Of a DNA stretch of 64,000 nt, positions 46,335-55,130 are shown in pieces. The position numbers and the translations under genes were made by a program. The stretch's first letter is position 1. Each line of letters starts with the position of its first letter. This DNA comes from Arcobacter aquimarinus (GTDB taxonomy: Bacteria > Campylobacterota > Campylobacteria > Campylobacterales > Arcobacteraceae), in assembly GCF_013177635.1 (NCBI RefSeq), contig NZ_CP030944.1, forward strand, positions 1,550,001 through 1,614,000. Reading direction: 5' to 3'. The notes under the pieces were generated by a model, which saw nothing but the letters and a program-made list of their open reading frames with translations, searched no databases and was not told the origin of the DNA.

Positions 46335-47522
46335 TTAGTGTAAATCAGCGTTTAATTTAACTTCTCTTGTACTTCTCATAGCGATAGTTTGACCTGTACT
46401 TGAATTTACTCTAAAGTGAACTCCATTTACTCCTTGGAAGTCACTTCCTTTCATAACATTTGAAATCTCTTTTCCTGGATTTATTGCTTTTAATTGCTCA
46501 ACAGCTTTATCAGAAAGAGTGATTTTAGTTCCTGGTAAAATTGTAACACCTGCATCTAAAATACAACCATCACCAATTGCTGTTCCTGTACAAGAGTTAG
46601 CACCTAAAAGTGTATTTTCTCCAATAGTTACAGGCACACCATCAGTTCCTGATAGAACTCCTAGAATTGAAGCTCCTCCACCAACATCTGAACCAGCTCC
46701 AACAACAGCACTTGAAGAGATTCTTCCTTCAACCATAACAGCACCTAAAGTTCCAGCGTTGAAGTTGATATAAGCAGCACCTGGCATAACAGTTGTTCCA
46801 GCTGCTAATTGAGCTCCCATTCTAACTTTTGAAGTTTCTAATATTCTTGTATTATCAGCTAAAATTACATGTTGTAATAATCTTGGGAATTTATCAACGA
46901 AATCAATATTTGGATATTTTCCAGAAAGTTTTAATACGATTTCATTTGCTCTTAACCAGTCAAGCTCGATTGGTTGATTTCCAACCCATGCGCAATTATG
47001 TAGTTTTCCAAATGCACCATTTAAGTTTAAGCTTCTTAAAGCTGCTTTTCCAGTTGAAAGGGCATAAAGCTTTAAATATACAGCTTCTGTACTTTCAGGT
47101 GCTGCGTCTTCAAAAATAAATACAACTCTATAATCATCAGCACTTAATCCTGAATCAATTGGTAAAGATGCAAGTGTTGATATAACTTGAACATTTTTAT
47201 GTGCTTCACCTTTAGCTTCAGGAATAAATGGTCTAAAAGCTTCAATACAAGAAGTTAAAAACTCATCACTTATTTTGCATACTAATTCTGATTTTGAAGT
47301 ATCTACGTTTTCACCAGCTACTTTTAAAGCGTTTAATAATACTGCTGCACTTCCAAAATTTTCATTCCAATTTATCAAAGGGAAAGTTGCTTGAAGTATT
47401 TTATCTTTGTTTAATTGTCCTCTATCAACTCTTGCAATACCAAATCCGATTGGATTTTTGTACCAAGATTGTGATTGAATATCATCTACTAATTGTTTAA
47501 ATTCATCTTTTGTATAAGCCAT
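46335..47522 (-). CDS. dapD: 2,3,4,5-tetrahydropyridine-2,6-dicarboxylate N-succinyltransferase
   Basis: This 395-residue enzyme has a long N-terminal domain and a left-handed beta-helix of hexapeptide repeats at about 230-345 (TTVMPGAAYINFNAGTLGAV, SSAVVGAGSDVGGGASILG, GENTLLGANSCTGTAIGDGC). It adds succinyl from succinyl-CoA in lysine and diaminopimelate synthesis. The length matches the long Campylobacterota/Actinobacteria DapD form rather than the 274-residue E. coli form. It has its own strong terminator. Confidence 0.95.
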   Translation of the reverse strand: MAYTKDEFKQLVDDIQSQSWYKNPIGFGIARVDRGQLNKDKILQATFPLINWNENFGSAAVLLNALKVAGENVDTSKSELVCKISDEFLTSCIEAFRPFIPEAKGEAHKNVQVISTLASLPIDSGLSADDYRVVFIFEDAAPESTEAVYLKLYALSTGKAALRSLNLNGAFGKLHNCAWVGNQPIELDWLRANEIVLKLSGKYPNIDFVDKFPRLLQHVILADNTRILETSKVRMGAQLAAGTTVMPGAAYINFNAGTLGAVMVEGRISSSAVVGAGSDVGGGASILGVLSGTDGVPVTIGENTLLGANSCTGTAIGDGCILDAGVTILPGTKITLSDKAVEQLKAINPGKEISNVMKGSDFQGVNGVHFRVNSSTGQTIAMRSTREVKLNADLH

Positions 47523-47580
47523 TAGTTCTCCTATTAAATTTTTGCGTATTTTACAATAAACTTGACTAATATAAGGTTAA

Positions 47581-49428
47581 TTAATAAATCGTATCCATAT
47601 CTATTGTAGCATTTGGTGAATTTATGGAGTGTAAAGCATTTAAAAGTGCTTTTATATTATTTGAACGAAGAAGAATTTCATACCTATATTTATTTGCCAT
47701 TTTAAAAATAGGACTTTGTCCAAAACCAACAACTTCTATTTGTTTATTATCTTTAAAAATCTTTGCATAATCTTCCATTTCATCTTTTACTTTTAAGCCA
47801 TTTGAACTTGAAAAAATCACTTTTGCCATTTTTAAAAATGGTGGATAAAAATCTTGACGAAACTCTAATTCACTTTTTAAAAACTCTTCATAATTTGATT
47901 CATTTAAGTAATGACTAAAAAACTCTTGATTTTTTGTTTGAATTATTACTTCACCCTCACCACTTCTTCCACTTCTTCCTGATATTTGAATCAATAAAGA
48001 CAAAGCTTTTTCCCTAGATTTATAAGAGTTCATATTTAAAACTGAATCAATTCCAAGAACAACTGCTAGTTTTACATTATGATAATCATGCCCTTTTGAA
48101 AGCATTTGAGTTCCCACTAAAATATCAATTTTTCCATCATTAAACTCGTTTAAAACTGTTTTTAATTGATTATCTGTTTTGATTTCATCCCTATCAAATC
48201 TTTTTATTTTGATATTTGGAAAATGAAATTTCAACTCCTCCTCAATTTGTGCCGTTCCAACTCGTAAATTATGAATAATTCCACTATTACAAGAAGGACA
48301 AGAATCAGGTATTTTTTGAGTATATCCACAATAATGGCACTTTAATGCCAAATCATTTTTATGTAAACTCATAGAAACCGAACAAAAAGGACACTCAACA
48401 GATTTTCCACAAGTTGTACAAATCTGATATTTAAAATTTGCACGTGTAGGTAAAAATACAATTACTTGATTTTTATCTTTTATAGTTTTTTCTATTTTTT
48501 CTATAATTTTAGAAGATAAATTTGATTGACTATCATCAAAACTATAAACTTTCTTTGTTTTATGAAAAGTCTCATTTAGTCTAAAAAATGGTATTTTATG
48601 AAAAGAACTACTACTTACAGTTGCACTTCCTAAAACTAGTTGTAAGTTATATTTTTTAGCTATATAAATTGCTAAATCTTTAGTATTTAATCTTGGTTTT
48701 GAATCACTTTTATATGAATCATCATGCTCTTCATCTACAACAATAACTCCAAGATTAAAATAAGGTAAAAACAGAGCTGATCTTGCACCTGCGATTAATC
48801 TTATAGTTCCTTCTTGTAAACCTTTTAAAATCTCAATTTTTTTCTTTTTTGTGATTTTTGAGTGCCAAATAGCAACACTTTTACCAAAAACTTTTTCCAA
48901 TCTCTTTTGCATTTGAGGAGTTAAAGATATTTCAGGCATAAGTAAAACTGCTTGTCTATTTTGATTTAGATGTTCTTCTATAATTTTTATGTAAATTTCA
49001 GTTTTGCCAGCTCCTGTATTTGCAAAAAGTAGAGCCTGTTTTTTTTCATCTAAAAACTCTTTAGCTTTTTGTTGTAAAGAAGATAAAACAATTTTACTAT
49101 CAAATTTCTCTTCGTTTGAAATTTTTTCTATATTTTTATCAAAAGGATTATAAACACTTAAAGCTTCACCAATTGAACAAACATAATAAGTAGAAATAAA
49201 ACTTGCTATTTGAAGCATTTTTTCATCATAAAATTGATTTGTAATTTCACTTATATTTGTACAATCAAAAGTTGGTTTTTCAACCTCTTTTATAATAACA
49301 GCTTCATCTAAGACTTTTCTATTTCTTAATTTTATAAAAACTTTTGAACCAATATCTATTTTCTCTTCATTTTGAAAAGTAAGATTATTTAAAGGGGATT
49401 TTAATAAAGCAACTTCATAATAAAACAC
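47581..49428 (-). CDS. priA: Primosomal helicase PriA
   Basis: This 615-residue replication-restart helicase has Walker A ANTGAGKTEIY (about 135), a DEEH-type box VVVDEEHDDSYK (about 230) and zinc-binding Cys pairs at about 336-385 (CTTCGKSVECPFC, CHYCGYTQ, CPSC). Helicase motifs VGTQMLSKGHDYH and QISGRSGRSGEG follow. It starts at GTG 49428, overlapping the stop of the pseudopilin gene by one base. The N-terminal 3'-DNA-binding domain is shorter than in E. coli. Confidence 0.95.
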   Translation of the reverse strand: MFYYEVALLKSPLNNLTFQNEEKIDIGSKVFIKLRNRKVLDEAVIIKEVEKPTFDCTNISEITNQFYDEKMLQIASFISTYYVCSIGEALSVYNPFDKNIEKISNEEKFDSKIVLSSLQQKAKEFLDEKKQALLFANTGAGKTEIYIKIIEEHLNQNRQAVLLMPEISLTPQMQKRLEKVFGKSVAIWHSKITKKKKIEILKGLQEGTIRLIAGARSALFLPYFNLGVIVVDEEHDDSYKSDSKPRLNTKDLAIYIAKKYNLQLVLGSATVSSSSFHKIPFFRLNETFHKTKKVYSFDDSQSNLSSKIIEKIEKTIKDKNQVIVFLPTRANFKYQICTTCGKSVECPFCSVSMSLHKNDLALKCHYCGYTQKIPDSCPSCNSGIIHNLRVGTAQIEEELKFHFPNIKIKRFDRDEIKTDNQLKTVLNEFNDGKIDILVGTQMLSKGHDYHNVKLAVVLGIDSVLNMNSYKSREKALSLLIQISGRSGRSGEGEVIIQTKNQEFFSHYLNESNYEEFLKSELEFRQDFYPPFLKMAKVIFSSSNGLKVKDEMEDYAKIFKDNKQIEVVGFGQSPIFKMANKYRYEILLRSNNIKALLNALHSINSPNATIDMDTIY

Positions 49429-49856
49429 TATTCAATCTCTTTACATAATTTTTCTTCACTTTTACACAAAAAAACACCCTCTTCTAAAGTAAACAAAAAA
49501 GGATTAGTAGATGTATAAAAATAGTAACTATTCGATGAAGTTTTAGCCCAACTTCCTATTTTTTTTTCATTTAAATCTGTAGAAATAATGTCAAAATCAA
49601 TAACTTTAGTAAAAAGTTTTTCATTTTTTTTATTTATTGAAGCATCATCTAAACTATTTATTTTTTGATTATCTAATAATAGAACTTTTTGATTTTTTGA
49701 TTTTGCAACTCCAAAACGGATTAAAGAAAGTTCTGATTTTAAAGTTGTTATATGAGTTTTGTCATTTATTTGACTAAATTTAGGAATAGCAAAAACCGTT
49801 ATTATAGAGATTAAAACTATCACTATTATGATTTCTAATAAAGAAAAGCCTTTTAT
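49428..49856 (-). CDS. Type IV pilin/pseudopilin-like protein, apparent ATA start
   Basis: This protein of about 142 residues has a classic prepilin N-terminus, MKGFSLLEIIIVIVLISII, if ATA at 49856 initiates. The G/F peptidase site, Glu5 of the mature protein and the hydrophobic helix are intact. In this frame a stop (TAG) lies six codons upstream and no ATG, GTG or TTG lies between it and the leader. AAGG stands seven bases before the ATA. Two Cys near the C-terminus (FLCKSEEKLCKEI) may form the pilin disulfide. It is coupled to priA. A role in DNA uptake or type II-like secretion is inferred. Confidence 0.7.
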   Translation of the reverse strand: MKGFSLLEIIIVIVLISIITVFAIPKFSQINDKTHITTLKSELSLIRFGVAKSKNQKVLLLDNQKINSLDDASINKKNEKLFTKVIDFDIISTDLNEKKIGSWAKTSSNSYYFYTSTNPFLFTLEEGVFLCKSEEKLCKEIE

Positions 49857-49857
49857 T

Positions 49858-50067
49858 TTAAAACCTTGCTAATTTATTTGTAATATCTTCCACATCTTTT
49901 TTGAAAACATGATATTCATGAGATAGTCTTAAATATGCAACTAACAAATCTTTTGTATCATTATTTTTACTTACATCTAAATATTTTGTTAATTCTTTAA
50001 ATATATTATCATCAACATTTACGGTATAAGCCATATTATTTATATGGAATGTTACTTCTTTATTCAC
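49858..50067 (-). CDS. Small hypothetical protein, ZapA-like
   Basis: This 69-residue protein has an N-terminal strand pair (KEVTFHINNMAYTVNVDD) and a helical remainder. That layout recalls the ZapA division-factor family, but similarity is weak and I do not assign it. It overlaps the preceding coiled-coil gene by 8 bases and ends one base before the apparent pilin start, so all are probably one transcript ending in priA. Confidence 0.6.
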   Translation of the reverse strand: MNKEVTFHINNMAYTVNVDDNIFKELTKYLDVSKNNDTKDLLVAYLRLSHEYHVFKKDVEDITNKLARF

Positions 50068-50260
50068 TTCTTTGTGCCTTTATCAATGTCAATGTACTAT
50101 CTATTCTTAAAAACATATCTTGATTATTTCTAACTAATTCATCATTGTCATTTTTCAATTTTTCAATCTCCTGCATCAAAGCAAGATTTTCTAATCTTAA
50201 TTTTTCATAATCATGAATTAATTTATCAACTTTACTGTTTAATGTTTCTATTATTTCCAT
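50060..50260 (-). CDS. Small coiled-coil protein
   Basis: This 66-residue protein is almost entirely a heptad coiled coil (MEIIETLNSKVDKLIHDYEK, LRLENLALMQEIEKLKNDND). It resembles ZapB-like or other small division coiled coils only by shape. Its gene overlaps the next small gene by 8 bases, suggesting that the two products may interact. No further assignment is possible from sequence. Confidence 0.6.
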   Translation of the reverse strand: MEIIETLNSKVDKLIHDYEKLRLENLALMQEIEKLKNDNDELVRNNQDMFLRIDSTLTLIKAQRSE

Positions 50261-50303
50261 GAAGAGATTTTATCTAAAATTTCCTACTATTAGAGTTTAA
50301 AAT

Positions 50304-50723
50304 TTAGTTAATGAAGTTTTTTTTTTCATTTATAAAAATTTTTGCCACTTCATAAAGCATAGCTACTGATTTCCCCCATTGAGAATAATCATTTACGTCG
50401 TTTATTTCTATTCCAAAACTATCTGAAATTTTTTCAATTAATATCTGCTCATTTATGTTAAAACTATGGTCAATATGAATTAAAATCATCAATTCTAAAA
50501 TTACAATTCTTTTACTTGCTTCTGATTTAAAATCTTTTAAAATATCTTCTAAACTAAACTTATCCATATCAAATGAATCTAAATTTTCAATTCCCATTTC
50601 TGTGCAATATTCAGATATTATTTCTTCTTCTCTTTCACCATATTTATTATCTATTCTTGCTAAATAATGTGCTAATTGTAAAAAAGAAAACTTCTCTTTT
50701 GATTGTAATTTCATTAATAACAT
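50304..50723 (-). CDS. TerB-like domain protein
   Basis: This 139-residue helical protein has the layout of the TerB/DjlA-N-like fold: FLQLAHYLARIDNKYGEREE, VILELMILIHIDHSFNINEQ, KISDSFGI. The acidic helix starts match TerB metal-binding positions. The start ATG 50723 has AGGAAG seven bases upstream. The function of single-domain TerB-like proteins is unknown. It lies between hypA and the small coiled-coil gene without tellurite-resistance neighbours. Confidence 0.6.
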   Translation of the reverse strand: MLLMKLQSKEKFSFLQLAHYLARIDNKYGEREEEIISEYCTEMGIENLDSFDMDKFSLEDILKDFKSEASKRIVILELMILIHIDHSFNINEQILIEKISDSFGIEINDVNDYSQWGKSVAMLYEVAKIFINEKKNFIN

Positions 50724-50788
50724 TTTAATCTTCCTGATTTTATATTTCGAATTATAATTAATTTAAGTTAATAAGAGATAAATGAATT

Positions 50789-51130
50789 TCAATCCATCTC
50801 TAAACTCATCAGATACATATCTTCTCCATCAGTTACTTTTATATTTACACTTTGACATTTTGGGCAAGAAAATTCATGTTTTTCTAAAGTGGATTTTGTA
50901 TTACAATCAAGGCATAAAATCTCAATTTTTTGGACATTTATCAAAAACTGTGCATCATGGCAAACAGTTTGTTCTTTAAAAGTATCAAAAGCAGTTTGAA
51001 GTAAATCAGGCTCAACTCCACTTAAAACTCCAATTTTTACAACTACTTTTGTAACTTTTTTTGCTTCATTTACCCTTGCATGTTCTTCACAACTCTCTAA
51101 TAAAGATTGAACAATACTATATTCGTGCAT
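50789..51130 (-). CDS. hypA: Hydrogenase nickel-insertion protein HypA
   Basis: This 113-residue protein begins MHEYSIVQSLLESCEEH, where His2 is the nickel ligand. It has a zinc ribbon (CLDCNTKS, CPKCQS) at about 72-95. It delivers nickel to NiFe hydrogenase with HypB. I use ATG 51130, which overlaps the hypE stop, instead of an upstream TTG, because the N-terminal Met-His is needed. It is the last gene of the hyp run. Confidence 0.95.
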   Translation of the reverse strand: MHEYSIVQSLLESCEEHARVNEAKKVTKVVVKIGVLSGVEPDLLQTAFDTFKEQTVCHDAQFLINVQKIEILCLDCNTKSTLEKHEFSCPKCQSVNIKVTDGEDMYLMSLEMD

Positions 51131-52128
51131 CAGCAAATCCTTGGAAGTAATTCACCAGTTGGTGTATCTAAAAATCTTTTTGTTCCCCAAGAACTGTTTA
51201 ATATAACTCTTTGCGGATATTGCTGTGTAACTTTTCCAATAATACAAGCATTTTTTGCCTCTACAAACTTATGTAAAACTTCTATTGCTTTGGCAGCATC
51301 TTCTTTTGAAATTGCTAGTACAAATGTTCCCTCATTTGCTAGATTTGTTGCTTCAAATCCTAGCATTTCACAAATTCCTTTTACCTCATCACTAACTGGA
51401 ATATTTTCTTCTTCTACTTCTATACAAATATTTGATTGTTTTGCCCACTCATTTAAAACTGCACTCACTCCTCCTCTTGTAGCATCTCTTAAAGCAGTTA
51501 TTTTAACACCACTATCAATAAGTGCTTTTACTTGAGGATATAAAGAGTTACAATCACTTTTTAAATTTGAGTGCATATCCATACCCTCACGTGCAGTAAA
51601 TATAGTAGCTCCATGAGCTCCAATGTCACGGCTAACAAGTATCAAGTCATCTTCACTAATATTGTTTGAGCTTATTCCACTATAAAGTATCTCTCCAATA
51701 CCAGTTGTATTTATAAAGATTTTATCAACTGCACCACGTGGTACTACTTTTGTATCACCACTTACTATTATCGCTTCATTTTTTGCTAACTCTTCTTTCA
51801 TAGAGTTTACGATGATTTCAAGTTGCTCTACTTCAAACCCCTCTTCTATGATAACTGAACAAGTAAGATATTTTGGCTTTGCTCCCATCATGGCTAAGTC
51901 ATTGCAAGTTCCACAAATGGCAAGTTTTCCTATATTTGCTCCATTAAAAAAAAGTGGACTAACGGTAAAACTATCTGTACTAAAAGCAAGTTTTCCATTT
52001 TCTATAACAGCTGCATCTTCACTTTTTTCTAATATCTCATTTTTAAAAGCATTATAAAATACTTTTGTTATAAGCTCATTGTTCTCTGCTCCACCATTTC
52101 CTTGGGCCAATGTTATTGTTTTTGTCAT
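51130..52128 (-). CDS. hypE: Hydrogenase maturation protein HypE (carbamoyl dehydratase)
   Basis: This 332-residue ATP-dependent enzyme of the AIR-synthase fold dehydrates the thiocarbamate on its own C-terminal Cys to thiocyanate. That is the source of the CN ligands of the NiFe centre. The C-terminus PRIC keeps this Cys. Other motifs are LAQGNGGAENNELI, FSTDSFTVSPLFF, GTCNDLAMMGAKP and RDATRGGVSAVLNE. It normally follows hypD, but here three unrelated genes intervene. Its start follows the MazG-like stop directly. Confidence 0.96.
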   Translation of the reverse strand: MTKTITLAQGNGGAENNELITKVFYNAFKNEILEKSEDAAVIENGKLAFSTDSFTVSPLFFNGANIGKLAICGTCNDLAMMGAKPKYLTCSVIIEEGFEVEQLEIIVNSMKEELAKNEAIIVSGDTKVVPRGAVDKIFINTTGIGEILYSGISSNNISEDDLILVSRDIGAHGATIFTAREGMDMHSNLKSDCNSLYPQVKALIDSGVKITALRDATRGGVSAVLNEWAKQSNICIEVEEENIPVSDEVKGICEMLGFEATNLANEGTFVLAISKEDAAKAIEVLHKFVEAKNACIIGKVTQQYPQRVILNSSWGTKRFLDTPTGELLPRIC

Positions 52129-52485
52129 TTATCTATTTTCCCTACTCTTACTATATTTTTTACTTCCACCTTGAGATGTTTCAACTGGATATTTTTTTTC
52201 ATTTTTTGTCATTTTATTCATAATCGCATCTTCAAGATTTATATCTAGCTTCATACAAATTCTAAGAAGATAAATAGCAATATCTGCAACCTCTTCTTTT
52301 GTATGTTCTTTTACATCATCAGGTAAATTCATCGATTCTTCAAAATTTAGCCATTGGAAAATCTCATTTAGTTCACCTACTTCTCCATTTAATGCCATAA
52401 CTAGATTTTTTGGATTATGAAAACTTTCCCAATTTCTATCATCACTAAACTTTTGAATTCTTTGTTTTATTTTTTCTATATTCAT
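52129..52485 (-). CDS. MazG-like nucleotide pyrophosphohydrolase
   Basis: This 118-residue all-alpha NTP pyrophosphatase has NLVMALNGEVGELNEIFQWL and EEVADIAIYLLRICMKLDIN, giving the metal-binding ExxE and ExxD pattern. It is like RS21-C6/iMazG proteins that hydrolyse dCTP or modified nucleotides. It lies directly between mcrB and hypE, with 2-base and 0-base spacing. The pairing with a modification-dependent restriction system hints at shared nucleotide control, but this is inference. Confidence 0.88.
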   Translation of the reverse strand: MNIEKIKQRIQKFSDDRNWESFHNPKNLVMALNGEVGELNEIFQWLNFEESMNLPDDVKEHTKEEVADIAIYLLRICMKLDINLEDAIMNKMTKNEKKYPVETSQGGSKKYSKSRENR

Positions 52486-52487
52486 AT

Positions 52488-53987
52488 TTACTCTTTTATA
52501 TCTAAAATTTCTATTGTTTTCTTGAAGTTTATCTCATCACCGTAAAAATATTCTTCAAGTAATGGTTTGATTTTATACTCTTTTACAAAGGTTAAATCAT
52601 CTTCATTTTCAACATTCATAAAATAACTATGTCCTAGTTGATAATCTTCATTAATAGTTTTTTCAATATGATCATTTAATTTTGTAAATACCTCTTTTGA
52701 AATTTGTGGAACTAAATTTATGTTTGGTTTCATTTTCAAAAATGTAAATCTTCTTCTTAAAGCTATATCAATAGTTGCTATAGATTTATCTGTACTATTC
52801 ATAGTAGCTATGATATATAAGTTTGAAGGAATTTTAAATTTCTCTTTAGAGTATGGAAGTGTAACTTCATAGTTATCTCTTTTATCTTCTTCTATAAGAG
52901 TTATTAGTTCTCCAAAGATTTTAGAGATATTTCCTCTGTTTATTTCATCTATTACTATATAAAAGTTTTTTAATGGATTTTTATTTGCTTCATTACAAAG
53001 TGTTTTAAATATTCCATCTTCTCTATCTATAATCCCATTTTTTTGTGGTCTAAATCCTTCAATAAAATCTTCATAAGAATAGCTTTGATGGAAAGTTACA
53101 AACTCAATTCTTTTTTCATTTTTTACTAAATTATATAAAGTGTCAACACTGCCTTCTAATATTTCATCATCTCTATTGTTTATAATAAAATCAAAAATCT
53201 CATTTTCTACAAAATCTTGACCTTCAATCAAAGCTACCAATTTTTTATAATTATAAGTTTTACCAACACCAGGAGCTCCATAAAGCATTATATTTTTTGT
53301 TTTTACACTTATAATATTCATATTAATATTTAAATCTTCTTCTTTTTCTACATTCCAAATATTTTTAAATTCATCCAAATATAATATTTTTGATAATAAA
53401 AGACCTATGTTATCATCATTATTTAAATTTATATCATTAAGGACATCTTTAAAATAATTTTTTATTTCTTCAAAGTATTTACTTGGATTATATTCATTTT
53501 TTAATAATCGCTTCGAGGTATCCTCTCGATGTTTTTCTGATAATTGTGTTAAATTTATCTTTGGATTTTGAATATATAAAATAGCATTTTTTACACTATC
53601 TGATGACAGTCTATTAATATCCTTTGTCAACTTATACACTATAAGATTTTTAGTCCAAATATTTTGTCTAACATTAGCTCTCGCAATAACTCTTTTATCA
53701 TCATAAGGATTCCAAATATTTTTGTTATAACCATTTGTATCAAAAATCGAAATCATTTTTCCAATTAATTCTAATAAATCTTTATATTTATAATTTTCTT
53801 CTATTAATTCCTTGAATGAGAAAGGTTGCTTAGTACCTATAATATTTAGTAGCTTATTTAATTCATCATTTGATATATCAAATTGCATATAACTTTGAAA
53901 ATAATCTTGAAGCTTTTTATAAAAAAATTCTTTACTTTCAATAATTTTTTTTATCATTTCATCATTTAATAACATATTTACATTCAT
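52488..53987 (-). CDS. mcrB: McrB-type AAA GTPase of a McrBC restriction system
   Basis: This 499-residue protein has a divergent N-terminal part (about 1-220) that should read the DNA modification. The AAA domain has Walker A YGAPGVGKTYNY (about 236), FHQSYSYEDFIEGFRP, Walker B IVIDEINRGNISKIFGELIT (about 344) and the McrB signature MNSTDKS (about 397). McrB translocates DNA using GTP and works with McrC nuclease. Its ATG overlaps the 3' end of mcrC by 26 bases, and a GGAGAGGTGA lies before it. The order mcrC-mcrB is the reverse of E. coli. Confidence 0.88.
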   Translation of the reverse strand: MNVNMLLNDEMIKKIIESKEFFYKKLQDYFQSYMQFDISNDELNKLLNIIGTKQPFSFKELIEENYKYKDLLELIGKMISIFDTNGYNKNIWNPYDDKRVIARANVRQNIWTKNLIVYKLTKDINRLSSDSVKNAILYIQNPKINLTQLSEKHREDTSKRLLKNEYNPSKYFEEIKNYFKDVLNDINLNNDDNIGLLLSKILYLDEFKNIWNVEKEEDLNINMNIISVKTKNIMLYGAPGVGKTYNYKKLVALIEGQDFVENEIFDFIINNRDDEILEGSVDTLYNLVKNEKRIEFVTFHQSYSYEDFIEGFRPQKNGIIDREDGIFKTLCNEANKNPLKNFYIVIDEINRGNISKIFGELITLIEEDKRDNYEVTLPYSKEKFKIPSNLYIIATMNSTDKSIATIDIALRRRFTFLKMKPNINLVPQISKEVFTKLNDHIEKTINEDYQLGHSYFMNVENEDDLTFVKEYKIKPLLEEYFYGDEINFKKTIEILDIKE

Positions 53988-55122
53988 TAATCACCTCTCC
54001 TATTTTAATTCTGATTTCATCAATATACTCTTTATATTTATTCCCATAAAAATCCAAATCAATAGTGCTAATTTTTAGATTAACAATACTCTCTTTCCCT
54101 AAAACTAAATCATATTTTATACTATCTAAATGTTTTGGATATAAAAGCATTACATTTTCAACTTTATAATTTATACCATAACTAAAAGCTTGAAGTTTAT
54201 CACTTTGTTTTATATCTTCTAAACTATTTAGTTTTTTATATTTTGTATCTATTATCTGATTTTTTAGTATTATATCTGGCTTTAAAGTTAAATCTCCAAA
54301 ATAGTGTTTATTTTGTATTTTTGCATTATTATCTAATTCTTTTACCATTCTAGCTATAAACTTCTCAAATAATATATTCATATCAAATAAAAATGCAAAT
54401 GATTTTTTATCTTTATTAAACAATGGGATAGATTGTCTCAAAAGTAAAAGAGCTATTTCAAAACTTGTTTTAAAACGTACCTTTAATCTATTAAAATTAA
54501 TAGTTTCAACTCTATTTATATCTACTGACTTATATTCAACTTCATCAAAGATTAATTCACACTGTTTTAGAAGTTTCTTATCATTTACAAACTTTTGCAG
54601 ATATTTTATAGCATATAAGAAAAATTGATTTAAACTATTATTTTCACTAAACTCATCATATTCACAATAGATTTTGTTTTTTGTGAAATTATATTTTAAA
54701 TTCTCATTTATTAGATATTTTCCTTTTAAAACTGGAAGATTATCTTGTTTAGTTAAATACTCTTTATATAAACCTTTTTTTAGTTCATTTAAAAGATTTA
54801 TTGCAAACATTTGTACAAATACTTCTAAAATAGTATGCTTTTGATTTGCACAAGAGGCTATTTGTTCATTTGATAGTTTTACATCATAAGCATACATCAA
54901 CATATAAATAAAAATATTTAGATTTTGTTCATCATTGTGATTTGCAATTTTAGGCAAGATATAAAAATCTTGATTATCAAAATTTAAAATCCCACAATAT
55001 TGTCTAGCTTTTAGAGTTTTCCAATCAAGTTTAAAATATTTATGTAATTCTGTTGTATTAATAATATGATTTTTTAATTCTTCATTTGTTATAGATTCAT
55101 ATTCATATATCGTATTTTGCAT
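53962..55122 (-). CDS. mcrC: McrC-type nuclease subunit
   Basis: This 386-residue McrC-family protein has a PD-(D/E)XK-like core at about 285-300 (LKPDIILKNQIIDTKYKKL), with PD and DTK as metal-binding residues. The N-terminal half has FKLDWKTLKARQYCGIL and LPKIANHNDEQNLN. It starts only 8 bases after the hypD stop with no strong ribosome site, so translation may depend on hypD. It would cut DNA carrying modified bases together with the adjacent McrB. Confidence 0.87.
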   Translation of the reverse strand: MQNTIYEYESITNEELKNHIINTTELHKYFKLDWKTLKARQYCGILNFDNQDFYILPKIANHNDEQNLNIFIYMLMYAYDVKLSNEQIASCANQKHTILEVFVQMFAINLLNELKKGLYKEYLTKQDNLPVLKGKYLINENLKYNFTKNKIYCEYDEFSENNSLNQFFLYAIKYLQKFVNDKKLLKQCELIFDEVEYKSVDINRVETINFNRLKVRFKTSFEIALLLLRQSIPLFNKDKKSFAFLFDMNILFEKFIARMVKELDNNAKIQNKHYFGDLTLKPDIILKNQIIDTKYKKLNSLEDIKQSDKLQAFSYGINYKVENVMLLYPKHLDSIKYDLVLGKESIVNLKISTIDLDFYGNKYKEYIDEIRIKIGEVINECKYVIK

Positions 55123-55130
55123 TTACTATT

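Noticed and set aside
46519-47119. Plus-strand ORFs opposite dapD
   Set aside because: They mirror the repetitive Gly-rich beta-helix codons of dapD and have no ribosome sites.
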